Of a stretch of DNA of 64,000 nucleotides, positions 44,487 through 52,793 are shown in pieces; position 1 is the stretch's first letter; each line of letters opens with the position of its first letter. The stretch covers positions 18,796 through 82,795 of the forward strand of contig NZ_JAJKBJ010000015.1 of assembly GCF_023618015.1 (NCBI RefSeq), written 5' to 3'. The translations under genes were made by a program, and so were the position numbers. The notes beneath the pieces were generated by a model that was not told the origin of the DNA, did not search any database, and was given only the letters and a program-made list of their open reading frames with translations. This stretch comes from Legionella maioricensis (GTDB lineage Bacteria; Pseudomonadota; Gammaproteobacteria; Legionellales; Legionellaceae).

Positions 44487-45701
44487 TCATACCTTTTTTA
44501 ATTTGCGAAGCAATTTAGAACGATTATTCGGGGATTCATATAAACGACTTTTCCCATCTTTAGGCAAAAAACCCCATTGTGATTCCTCAGCCAATATAGC
44601 CTGGGCATCCTTATAACCATTTTCTATTCGCTTATTAATGATCACCTGCCCAAAGTTATAATCCTTTGAGGCTGCTTTAACAATTCTGGAGCTGTACATC
44701 AAATGGACTAAGGTACAATGATGAGGCACACCAATGTCTAATAAATCAGCATACTGTGTTCTTTGTTCTTCAGTCAAAATCTTCTTTAACTCTAACATGG
44801 AATTTCTCATCTTTTGCCGTTGCAGATAGTTATAAATAGTACGTTGAGCATGGGTACCATAACTTATATCTTTCCTTCGCTCTTCTATCTCATTCATTGT
44901 CTGGGGTGTGTACGATGGCCCGCCAAAGCAATCAATAAGAAAGCACAAGGTATTCTCCGCGGGAATGGCCTCCAAAATACCTTCTAGTGGTGAGTTTGAG
45001 TGTACCCCCCCATCCCAATATAATTCTCCATCAATATTAATTGCAGGAAAACCTGGGGGTAAGGCAGCGCTGGCCAGAATATGATCGACCTCTATACGAT
45101 AATTAATATTATTAAAATAAATTAAATGGCCTGTACTGATTTGAACGGCCCCCAGACTTAAGCGTATAGGACATGAATTAAGCAAATCAAAATCAATCAA
45201 TTCAAGAAGTGTTTTTCTAAGAGGCGACGTGTCATAGTAACTTAGAACAGTTGGATCGCCACAGACAGGCCATGTTCCCGAAATCCATCGGGGAGAGAAA
45301 AAATGAGGCTGCCCCCATAATAAAGCCTGGGCAGCACCAATCTTATTATAAATATCCAACGTTGCTGGCGACTCCCCCAAGTAGTCAAAAACAGAAGGAG
45401 GCGCAACACTTTGCCAAAATTGCTCCAGCCTTTCAATACGTTTTTCAGGGGGGTTACCCACAATAATTGCAGCTTGAATGGCGCCAATTGAAGTTGCAGC
45501 AATCCAATCAGGCTCATATCCGGCCTCAAGTAAGCCTTTCACGACCCCGAATTGATAAGCACCCAGCGAACCACCACCTTGTAATACATAAGCAACACGA
45601 GGAAAACGATTTTTTTCTTTAGGAGGTAAATTATCAAAGCGATCGGAAAGAGGATTATTACCATGTGGCTTAGATACAACTTGCTCCTTTTTCGCTGCCA
45701 T
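44487..45701 (-). CDS. Patatin-like phospholipase with DUF3734
   Basis: Patatin motifs are complete: the oxyanion loop VLQGGGSLGAYQFG, the nucleophile elbow AATSIGAIQAA (Ser) and the dyad Asp in WDGGVHSNSP. A C-terminal DUF3734 region (SYGTHAQRTIYNYLQRQ and after) is typical of a bacterial family. It hydrolyses acyl chains from lipids. There is no signal peptide; it could be cytosolic or, as with other Legionella patatins, delivered to hosts. The aaggaaattt site sets the start at 45701. It lies upstream of, and in the same direction as, the efflux operon. Confidence 0.9.
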   Translation of the reverse strand: MAAKKEQVVSKPHGNNPLSDRFDNLPPKEKNRFPRVAYVLQGGGSLGAYQFGVVKGLLEAGYEPDWIAATSIGAIQAAIIVGNPPEKRIERLEQFWQSVAPPSVFDYLGESPATLDIYNKIGAAQALLWGQPHFFSPRWISGTWPVCGDPTVLSYYDTSPLRKTLLELIDFDLLNSCPIRLSLGAVQISTGHLIYFNNINYRIEVDHILASAALPPGFPAINIDGELYWDGGVHSNSPLEGILEAIPAENTLCFLIDCFGGPSYTPQTMNEIEERRKDISYGTHAQRTIYNYLQRQKMRNSMLELKKILTEEQRTQYADLLDIGVPHHCTLVHLMYSSRIVKAASKDYNFGQVIINKRIENGYKDAQAILAEESQWGFLPKDGKSRLYESPNNRSKLLRKLKKV

Positions 45702-45870
45702 AAAATTTCCTTTTATTTTGCCTTGAAGCATCAAGAACTTTAATTCTTTGCTTCAATACCATCATAAGGTATCATCTGATTGGATCACTTTCAAATATTG
45801 GCTATCCTTCATTATATTAAATAATCTTGTATAGCCCATTGTACCTTTTCCATTTGATGACGGATGTTCT

Positions 45871-45892
45871 CTTAGCGATTCATCGGTATAAT
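45871..45892 (+). promoter_or_regulatory. Single PmrA-like half-site with -10
   Basis: cttagcgat (45871-45879), exactly 7 bases, then TATAAT (45887-45892). The upstream half-site is absent, so this is a weak or degenerate version of the arrangement seen at 7574-7606. It lies 31 bp before the 839-residue gene. Confidence 0.3.
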
Positions 45893-45923
45893 GTGCCTTC
45901 AAATCGACCAATAAGTAAAAAGA

Positions 45924-48443
45924 ATGACTTTCAAAGAATGGTGTTTTACTAAATACGGCATTATGGAAATGAGTGAAGGAAAGATTTTAAGCCAGAAATT
46001 CTTGCCACTCACCAATAATCCTTTTTTAATCCATTTCCATTCCTTTCTAATCACGTCATATGGCGGTATTCCGGTTAGAAAAGAAGGGCAACTCAATGGT
46101 TACATACTACCAGAATATGCTTGCCGCCATTTTGCACGCTATTTGCAAATGAATTATCAGTTATTTTTGCACAATGAAGAATATAAAGTGCAAGCTCCTT
46201 TTAATTTTAAAATTTCCCCATCCAAAAAACAGGAGTTCTTACAACACTTTGGTAACTATTTTCCCTTCGTGGAAGAGTTTGAGCAATTAAAAGGAGAATA
46301 CCGCATCAAACTCCCTCCTTATATCCTGGATGTTTTATATAGAAATTATTACCGGCAAAATAAAGTCATCATCAACGTTACCAATTTAAAATCAAAATTA
46401 AATACTCTTAAATTAATAAGGGAACGTATTATAGAAAATGGTTTATCTCATTCTTTGGATAAAGCGCATATTTTATCATTAGACTACAGTAATTCAAAAG
46501 CTGTAGGATGTACTATTCATCAAGCCAGTAGTGCTTATGCCATGTCATTGCATCTCTTTGCCGAGCTTCATAAAGAAGGGCTATCCTCACAGGACTATCT
46601 AGCTTTGAAGCATGTTACAGAGATACTCGCCTCTTATGATCAAAACGGAAATTTACAGCAAGGATTAAAATCAGACTCTATTTTTATCCATTATCTGCTC
46701 CATAAACTCACCCCTCCCAGACCAATAAAGGCAGATGGCTCGCTGTCCACTATTGCAGAATTACCCGATAGACTAACTATAAGAAAAACGATAAACCAAA
46801 ATACTTATGATCTTCTACACGGCAGAATATATAAATCACTTCGCATGAGACGTTTTCTTCCAGATGTCATTATGAGATCTGAAACAAATGAAATTATTCT
46901 CCAGACAGGAGGAATGATTAATCACTCTGCCATGGCCCGAATTATCAAAGTGGGTATGTTAAAAAATGGGACTCGAGCTCTCCCTGGAATGACACCGCAT
47001 TATTTTAATTATTTTAAAGTTGAAACGGATCTTGGTGCAGGCTGTCATGATCCGGAATGGACATATCAAACCTGTACAGGCACTTATATTACCCAACTTC
47101 ACCCGACTACTACGGAAAAAAATGGTCAAATACGTAGTTCATGGGTTAATCGCGTCACCCACCCGCTTGCATACCAACGTTCAATGGAAAATACCTTAAC
47201 CGAACTCATTAAAACAGAGCGAGAATTATGCTTTTATCGTCAACCCCAAGAGGGACCTAATGAAGAAGGGATGTCACCGGTTAATAGTGCCGAAGCTGAT
47301 GAATGGAGGAGATTACACGCCCGAAAAATTCTATTAAGTGGTACATCAATTTTACATCCCATAACATTCCAATCAGTTGCCTTTGATGGGAAGGAAGTAA
47401 CTTGTGTGATCCAAAATCAAAAAGGATATATGCAAGAAGGGGGAAGCTGCCCCATTTTTTCTATCAAACAGCTGGTAACCAGTGTTATTGGAAGTGAATT
47501 AACCTCACTCCATAGTCAATTTTTACAAACTCATAATGGCGCTCAGCATCTACAAATTATTGAAGGTAAAATAAATGAAATAAACCATTGTATTAGATCT
47601 ACTATAGTACACGATGTAAACAACTATTTACACTATATGGAGGTTCACCAGAGGGTCCTCCAAAGTCCGACTTTTTGTTCAACCCCCGTCAGTCCTCTTC
47701 CTCTCCTGATTCCAGAGAACCTTATAGACAATTTGAGTGATTTTCCCGATTTATACGGCTTATGTATTGTATCTACCGGTATTTTTATACATCGGTGCGC
47801 TGCTATGATGAGCTATACGGTAAAAAATGGAGTGGAAAGTACTACTTTATTTAATTATTTTTCCAAGCTCTATAACTCCATTCCTGCAGAATTTAAGGCC
47901 CATTATAAGGCGGACTACGAAAAAATTAAGCGAATGCACGAACGCCATATTGCTCTGGATAAAATAATAGAACCTGGCACTCACTCACACCAAGAACATA
48001 ATATTTTGTGGTGCGCTTTAGAGAATAAGGAAGAGAAATTATCTCCTAGCGTGATCAAAGACTTAAAAATTATAAGGAAATTTTATAATGATAAATTAAC
48101 TGAAGCAGATAATAATCGCTGTGGCAATGCCTATAAATCGTCTCTGCATCAATTTTATAAAAAAGCAGTTGATATACGTTTAGCTGATTTGTCCCCCCCA
48201 GAACAGGTGAAACTAATAATGAATACCGCGTCCGATGTATTTAAGAATAGACATAATACACCTCGCCTGATTACCGATGTCAAGTGGATGACTGGAGCCT
48301 TGTTTGGGGGACTAGGCCTTATAATAGGTATAGAAAGAAAAATGAACGGCCATACTTTCTGGAGCCATGAACCAACAGTCAGAAACTCGGAATTTACGAT
48401 GCTCTCGCAATCCCATAGTAAGTCTAATACTCTGTTATCCTAG
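45924..48443 (+). CDS. Large effector-like protein of unknown function, 839 aa
   Basis: Not recognised. A large soluble protein with few helices at the start (LITSYGGIPVRKEGQLNGY), a central region rich in His (GGMINHSAMARIIKVGML, DLLHGRIYKSLRMRRF), and a helical region after 600. Near the end is a short hydrophobic stretch (GALFGGLGLIIGIE) that could insert in a membrane. The tail SQSHSKSNTLLS is Ser-rich. Size, lack of homology and absence of a signal peptide suit a host-delivered protein. The start has a weak site; a later ATG at 45963 (MEMSEGK) is possible. Confidence 0.7.
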   Translation: MTFKEWCFTKYGIMEMSEGKILSQKFLPLTNNPFLIHFHSFLITSYGGIPVRKEGQLNGYILPEYACRHFARYLQMNYQLFLHNEEYKVQAPFNFKISPSKKQEFLQHFGNYFPFVEEFEQLKGEYRIKLPPYILDVLYRNYYRQNKVIINVTNLKSKLNTLKLIRERIIENGLSHSLDKAHILSLDYSNSKAVGCTIHQASSAYAMSLHLFAELHKEGLSSQDYLALKHVTEILASYDQNGNLQQGLKSDSIFIHYLLHKLTPPRPIKADGSLSTIAELPDRLTIRKTINQNTYDLLHGRIYKSLRMRRFLPDVIMRSETNEIILQTGGMINHSAMARIIKVGMLKNGTRALPGMTPHYFNYFKVETDLGAGCHDPEWTYQTCTGTYITQLHPTTTEKNGQIRSSWVNRVTHPLAYQRSMENTLTELIKTERELCFYRQPQEGPNEEGMSPVNSAEADEWRRLHARKILLSGTSILHPITFQSVAFDGKEVTCVIQNQKGYMQEGGSCPIFSIKQLVTSVIGSELTSLHSQFLQTHNGAQHLQIIEGKINEINHCIRSTIVHDVNNYLHYMEVHQRVLQSPTFCSTPVSPLPLLIPENLIDNLSDFPDLYGLCIVSTGIFIHRCAAMMSYTVKNGVESTTLFNYFSKLYNSIPAEFKAHYKADYEKIKRMHERHIALDKIIEPGTHSHQEHNILWCALENKEEKLSPSVIKDLKIIRKFYNDKLTEADNNRCGNAYKSSLHQFYKKAVDIRLADLSPPEQVKLIMNTASDVFKNRHNTPRLITDVKWMTGALFGGLGLIIGIERKMNGHTFWSHEPTVRNSEFTMLSQSHSKSNTLLS

Positions 48444-48527
48444 CATATCGGCCAGCCCTAAATAAAAGAGCTAGCGCGAAGTCTTAGGTTCGACCATGCA
48501 TCAGTAATTATGGATCTTATAAGAATC

Positions 48528-48704
48528 TCAATGCCCACCTGCGCCACCGTGTCCGCCTCCACCATGGCCGCCACCTTCGCCTCCATAGCCTTTCTCCACT
48601 TCTGGAACAGGAGCATTGGGAGTGTTACATGAACTGAGTAATTGTGTGCCACAAATGATGCCAATTAGGACACTCATCGTTCTAAATAGTTTATGAAATG
48701 ACAT
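48528..48704 (-). CDS. Small Gly/His-rich lipoprotein, 58 aa
   Basis: A signal peptide ends in the lipobox LLSSC. The mature protein is 30 residues, mostly Gly with four His (GGEGGGHGGGGHGGAGGH), which could bind metal ions at the cell surface or in the periplasm. aaggaattttcaaa precedes the ATG at 48704. The composition resembles other low-complexity lipoproteins of this window but lacks their Tyr. Confidence 0.6.
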   Translation of the reverse strand: MSFHKLFRTMSVLIGIICGTQLLSSCNTPNAPVPEVEKGYGGEGGGHGGGGHGGAGGH

Positions 48705-48792
48705 TTTGAAAATTCCTTGTAAATAATACATCCAGCCTAAACATCATATTAGATTTTGAATTACAATCAATAGTACATTCAATCTCGAAAAA

Positions 48793-49452
48793 CTATGAGG
48801 GATCAAGAGATCGCCACAAGTACCAGGCTGCAGCAGTTCGGAAAGGATGCCAACGTTCTCCATATTTTTCGAGTTCTTTGGGGGGGGGCATGTCAGGCTG
48901 ATGATACACCTTCATGAAGCCTTTGCGTACTCCAAAATCATGAATCGGCAATACATCAAGTCTGCCTAAAGTAAAAATGAGAAACATTTCCACTGTCCAG
49001 CGCCCAATCCCTCTCACCTGACAAAATGCTTCGATAAGCTCAGCGTCACTTATTTGATGTGAACGCTCACGATCAGGGATCACATTTAATAAAGTCTTTT
49101 CAGCAAGATCTTTTATTGCTTTTGCTTTTGCACGGGAGAGCCCTACTGTCATCAGATGCTCTTCGGAAACAGCGCCAATTTGTTCAGGCCTGGGAAAATC
49201 AATTTCACTGCCAAAGAGTATTTTTAAACGCTCCAGGATTTTTGCGGCGGCTTTGCCGTGAAGCTGCTGATATAAAATGGACGTGCCAAGCGATTCAAAT
49301 ACGGTTTCCTGGGGATCCAGTTGAACCGTCATTGGGCCAATTTTTTCAATTACTTCCTTAAGCTGGGGGTCAACCTCTGCAAGAAAAGCCATGGCTTCCT
49401 GGGTCTTTGAAATAGTAATGAGTTGATGAGATGGATGATGAATTCTGGGCAT
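48793..49452 (-). CDS. DNA-3-methyladenine glycosylase (AlkA/Mag1-like)
   Basis: A base-excision repair enzyme that removes alkylated purines. It has the HhH-GPD core: the helix-hairpin-helix CQVRGIGRWTVEMFL and the catalytic Asp in LPIHDFGVRKGF. Length (219) fits the Mag1-like branch without an N-terminal TBP-like domain. Inside the gene, 48880-48888 is a run of nine G (nine C in the coding strand, encoding Pro-Pro-Pro), a candidate slippage site that would frameshift the last 30 residues. Confidence 0.85.
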   Translation of the reverse strand: MPRIHHPSHQLITISKTQEAMAFLAEVDPQLKEVIEKIGPMTVQLDPQETVFESLGTSILYQQLHGKAAAKILERLKILFGSEIDFPRPEQIGAVSEEHLMTVGLSRAKAKAIKDLAEKTLLNVIPDRERSHQISDAELIEAFCQVRGIGRWTVEMFLIFTLGRLDVLPIHDFGVRKGFMKVYHQPDMPPPKELEKYGERWHPFRTAAAWYLWRSLDPS

Positions 49453-49678
49453 TGTTTATTTTATACTCTAGATGATCTGATAGACTGAGTTAGTTTCATT
49501 ATTTAATTAATCCTTAGCTCAATGACAGTGAACTTTAGGTGTCTCCCTAAAATAATAATTTTATTATAACAAGTCATCACTGAGTTGCTAAGTTTTCGGG
49601 AATGATAATTTACAAAGATTTTCAAATAAAAACCTTATCTTCGATGAGGTCAAGATACGAACTCCCTCTTTTCTAGAG

Positions 49679-50641
49679 TTAAGGCGAAAATTCACTATTA
49701 ATTTCCTGTCCTTCTTTTTTGCTCTCCATGGATTGGGGAGTGGAAAACTGAGTACCGACTCTTACCTGAGCCCCAGAATCAGGAGTCATCAAAACATTCT
49801 TTTGGGGATTTATTTTTAAAATCGATCGCACAAGTTCTGGAGATTGATTTTCCATAAGATACACATTTTTGGGTTCCCAGTGCTTGCGACATAGATTGGT
49901 ATGAATAGAAATATTGGGATCCAAAAATTGGATATTTTCTAAAATGATATTAACTAAAGGACGATTCTTTATTCCAATCCAATAAATATCAGTCAGAACA
50001 TTAGAAGAATAAACAAACGTATTACTAATTCCTAGATTAGAAATATGCTCTTTAATTTTTTTAAAAGTTTCCCTGTCCGCGAAAGAATTTTTAATAAGAA
50101 CCGTATGAGTTATAATCTCGCTCACATAATCATAACCATACATAGTTATTAATTCGCCAAAAAATACCAATGGATCAGGATTGGGTTTGGGTTCACAATC
50201 AGTACAGGTACACGCGTATTGTTGGATGTTCCTATATTGCCCCGCTGCATCCTTTAAGAAATGATCCAGATTTGCGAGAAAAGCTGTTGCGGTAGTACTT
50301 TTATCCGCGCATTCTTTAAGCATTTTCCAAACTACATGTACTTGTTTACTAATATCCACAATGAAAACTCTTGGCATTGTGCTTTTATCTTTCTCACCCA
50401 ATTTACAAGCCAACTGAAGAGCGCGAAAACCAGAAACCGCAACTAAAGCAACCCCGCCTTGATTAGGCACATAGCGATCAGGAACGTTTACAAGGGGATC
50501 ATTACCCAACAGAAACGCTTGATAACTAACCATACTTTCTTCTGGTAAAGAAGTGAATTTATACTTCTTTTGTATCTCGTAGCGTCTGATAAGACTTTGA
50601 ATTAAAATAGTAGACTCTATAAATTCTTTTTTTTCATTCAT
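49679..50641 (-). CDS. Effector-like protein with an N-terminal IQ-like motif, 320 aa
   Basis: No family recognised. Residues 14-27 read IQSLIRRYEIQKKY, matching the IQ consensus for calmodulin binding at I, Q, R6 and the final aromatic, with Arg for Gly at 7 and Gln for Arg at 11. After about residue 55 the chain has a Rossmann-like strand and loop (GGVALVAVSGFRALQLA, PRVFIVDIS) reminiscent of methyltransferases, but without a clear SAM motif. The tail is acidic (KKEGQEINSEF). The ATG at 50641 replaces an upstream TTG. A half-site of the PmrA type with TATAAT is 35-50 bp upstream. Confidence 0.65.
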   Translation of the reverse strand: MNEKKEFIESTILIQSLIRRYEIQKKYKFTSLPEESMVSYQAFLLGNDPLVNVPDRYVPNQGGVALVAVSGFRALQLACKLGEKDKSTMPRVFIVDISKQVHVVWKMLKECADKSTTATAFLANLDHFLKDAAGQYRNIQQYACTCTDCEPKPNPDPLVFFGELITMYGYDYVSEIITHTVLIKNSFADRETFKKIKEHISNLGISNTFVYSSNVLTDIYWIGIKNRPLVNIILENIQFLDPNISIHTNLCRKHWEPKNVYLMENQSPELVRSILKINPQKNVLMTPDSGAQVRVGTQFSTPQSMESKKEGQEINSEFSP

Positions 50642-50729
50642 TTTGGTTACCCAATCATCAATATTGGGTTTATTATACAACAAAACGACTAAAATCAGAC
50701 CTGGTTGAGGCGAATAAATTACTCTAGCC

Positions 50730-51446
50730 CTAAATATTGCAATCAGTTGGCATAACGACCAAATCCCGAATACAAATGTGTTGAGGCAGTTTCCAACAAA
50801 AGAAAATGATATCTGCTAACTCTTCGGATTTAATAAACGTTGGATTACCTAATAATTCACAATAGGCTTCAAAACTAATTCCCATATTGGCATGGATGTT
50901 GGTTTTGATTAATCCAGGAGCAATATTCATGATTCGTACGTTATTTTTTGCTTCAGCCATTTGCAGACTTTCGGAGATGCTGCGCACTGCGTGTTTACTC
51001 GCATGATATGCTACACCAAGAGGACCAGGCTTCCTGTCGCCGATGGAACTGATATTGATTATGGTGCCCGTTTTTTCGGCAGACATGTCTGGTAAAACAA
51101 TCTTTATTCCATTGACTACCCCTTTGATAAGCACATCCATTTCATAATGACATTGTTCAATGGGTATGTCTTGAAAAGCTCCGACACGGATCAATCCTGC
51201 ATTATTTATTATACAAACCGTCTTACCGTATTTAGCTTCTGCCTCACGGACCGCGTTTTCAAAATCAGCATAATTAATCACATCAAGCTGGGCATACATT
51301 ATTTCTTTATTTTTTAATTCAGAAAATGGAGTGATATGTCGGCTAACCAATAAACAAGGGTGATTCTCAGCAGCAAACTTCAGCGCTAACGCTTTACCTA
51401 TTCCTGTGCTTGCTCCAGTGATGACAATTAATCCTTTATTTTTCAT
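50730..51446 (-). CDS. Short-chain dehydrogenase/reductase (classical SDR)
   Basis: A Rossmann oxidoreductase of 238 residues with TGASTGIGKALALKF for the dinucleotide, INNAG, the catalytic Ser in NISSIG, and YHASKHAV (Tyr and Lys of the active site). Asp after the second strand is not seen; the QLDVI region suggests NADP(H). The substrate is unknown. The ATG follows a ggggtg site. Confidence 0.9.
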   Translation of the reverse strand: MKNKGLIVITGASTGIGKALALKFAAENHPCLLVSRHITPFSELKNKEIMYAQLDVINYADFENAVREAEAKYGKTVCIINNAGLIRVGAFQDIPIEQCHYEMDVLIKGVVNGIKIVLPDMSAEKTGTIINISSIGDRKPGPLGVAYHASKHAVRSISESLQMAEAKNNVRIMNIAPGLIKTNIHANMGISFEAYCELLGNPTFIKSEELADIIFFCWKLPQHICIRDLVVMPTDCNI

Positions 51447-51609
51447 TTTATTTCACCCCAATTGAAGTTAAATATTCTGTAAAAAACTGACAAAATGCAA
51501 TTTCAATCCACTATGTCAATATCATCTTCCAACATTAGATTAGCACTTTATAATAGCAGTTTATGGTCGATAAAAACCATTTCCAATTATAGGCAAGGAT
51601 AATAACTGG

Positions 51610-51709
51610 ACTTTGGCCTTTTTTTCAAAGCTAATTAGTAAACCGTCTTTGCGAGCGTTAGCGAAGCAAAGACGACCGTTTTTCGTCAATTTTCCAAAAA
51701 GGCCAAAGT
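51610..51709. repeat. Nested inverted repeat of about 100 bp
   Basis: The outer arms are actttggcctttttt (from 51610) and aaaaaggccaaagt (51696-51709). Inside them are cgtctttgc (51644-51652) and gcaaagacg (51666-51674) around gagcgttagcgaa. The result is a cruciform with two stacked stems in an intergenic gap of 370 bp. It does not carry ctcgagatgacg. It could be a MITE-like remnant or a long terminator. Confidence 0.65.
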
Positions 51710-51815
51710 TGAGAATAAACGCTTTTTAACAAAACTGACTCCTTAAATTGTTAATCTTTCTATTGCTCTTCCAATCCCTTTTCCTATACCCTCATACAAA
51801 AAGGGATAAGACTTT

Positions 51816-52574
51816 ATGAAGGTATTCGACAGCCATTTTCATATTATTGACACCCGCTTTCCATTGATTGCTAATTCGGGCTATTTACCCCAACCCTTTA
51901 CTACGGAAGATTATTTAAAAAAGGTTAACGATCTTCATGTCTTGGGCGGCGCCGTAGTCTCCGGATCATTTCAAGCCTTTGACCAAAATTATTTAATCGC
52001 TGCGCTAAAAACATTGGGCTCCCATTTTGTTGGGGTAACGCAAATTCCAACTAATGTGAGTGACCAAAGCATTATCGATCTGCATCAGGCTGGCGTTAGG
52101 GCGGTACGATTTAATATTAAACGTGGTGGCTCAGCAAGTATCGAAGACATCCAATCTTTAGCACTACGTTGCTATGCATTAGTCAAGTGGCATAGTGAGT
52201 TTTATCTTGATGCCATCAATTTACCTGATATTTATGACATATTGCTAAAACTTCCAGCGGTAAGCATTGATCATTTAGGATTAAGCAAAGAAGGGTTTCC
52301 CCATTTATTAAAAATGGTTGAGCACGGCGCTCATGTGAAAGCCACAGGCTTTGGTCGAGTTAACTTTGATGTTATAGAAATGATGAAAAAAATCACTGCG
52401 GTTAATCCTGATTGCTTAATGTTTGGCACTGATCTGCCATCGACACGTGCCCCCAGACCTTTTACTACCACAGATCTGTCTTTAATTATTAATCATTTTA
52501 ATGCCCTTCAGGCAGAAAAAATTCTCTTTTCTAATGCAGTAGACTTCTATGGCGTGACTAATCTGAAAATGTAA
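51816..52574 (+). CDS. Amidohydrolase-family TIM-barrel metal hydrolase
   Basis: A 252-residue protein related to 2-pyrone-4,6-dicarboxylate lactonase and other small amidohydrolases: the DSHFHIID metal motif on strand 1, AVRFNIKRGG in the middle, SIDHLGLSK with another His, and FGTDLPSTRAP with the catalytic Asp. It hydrolyses a cyclic lactone or ester. The aaggga site fixes the start at 51816. No aromatic catabolism genes lie nearby. Confidence 0.85.
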   Translation: MKVFDSHFHIIDTRFPLIANSGYLPQPFTTEDYLKKVNDLHVLGGAVVSGSFQAFDQNYLIAALKTLGSHFVGVTQIPTNVSDQSIIDLHQAGVRAVRFNIKRGGSASIEDIQSLALRCYALVKWHSEFYLDAINLPDIYDILLKLPAVSIDHLGLSKEGFPHLLKMVEHGAHVKATGFGRVNFDVIEMMKKITAVNPDCLMFGTDLPSTRAPRPFTTTDLSLIINHFNALQAEKILFSNAVDFYGVTNLKM

Positions 52575-52631
52575 CCCATAACTATTTGATTTAGCACACC
52601 ATTCGATGCAAACCCTATAAATCAGTACCAT

Positions 52632-52748
52632 TTAGTTTTTTGCATCAACCAAGATCCCTAATAATAATTGATGTAAAAAAGACTCGTCCTTATTTAGCGG
52701 TTGAAGAACATCAATAACAACATCAATTACGTCATCAGCCTTTTTCAT
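52632..52748 (-). CDS. Possible 38-aa small protein, in frame beyond the antiporter stop
   Basis: The frame reads MKKADDVIDVVIDVL and continues to ILVDAKN. It begins 45 bp after the antiporter stop and stays open in that same frame from the stop codon onward, so the whole stretch may once have been a C-terminal extension, or a separate amphipathic peptide. A weak gga site precedes the ATG. Confidence 0.3.
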   Translation of the reverse strand: MKKADDVIDVVIDVLQPLNKDESFLHQLLLGILVDAKN

Positions 52749-52793
52749 AAAAATCCATAAATTAGAGAGTATTAACAAAAAGTCGAGGCTCTT

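Noticed and set aside
45924..48443. SidE-family ubiquitin ligase assignment for the 839-residue protein
   Set aside because: A few His-Gly motifs recall the phosphodiesterase part, but neither that domain nor the ADP-ribosyltransferase R-S-ExE motifs can be placed.
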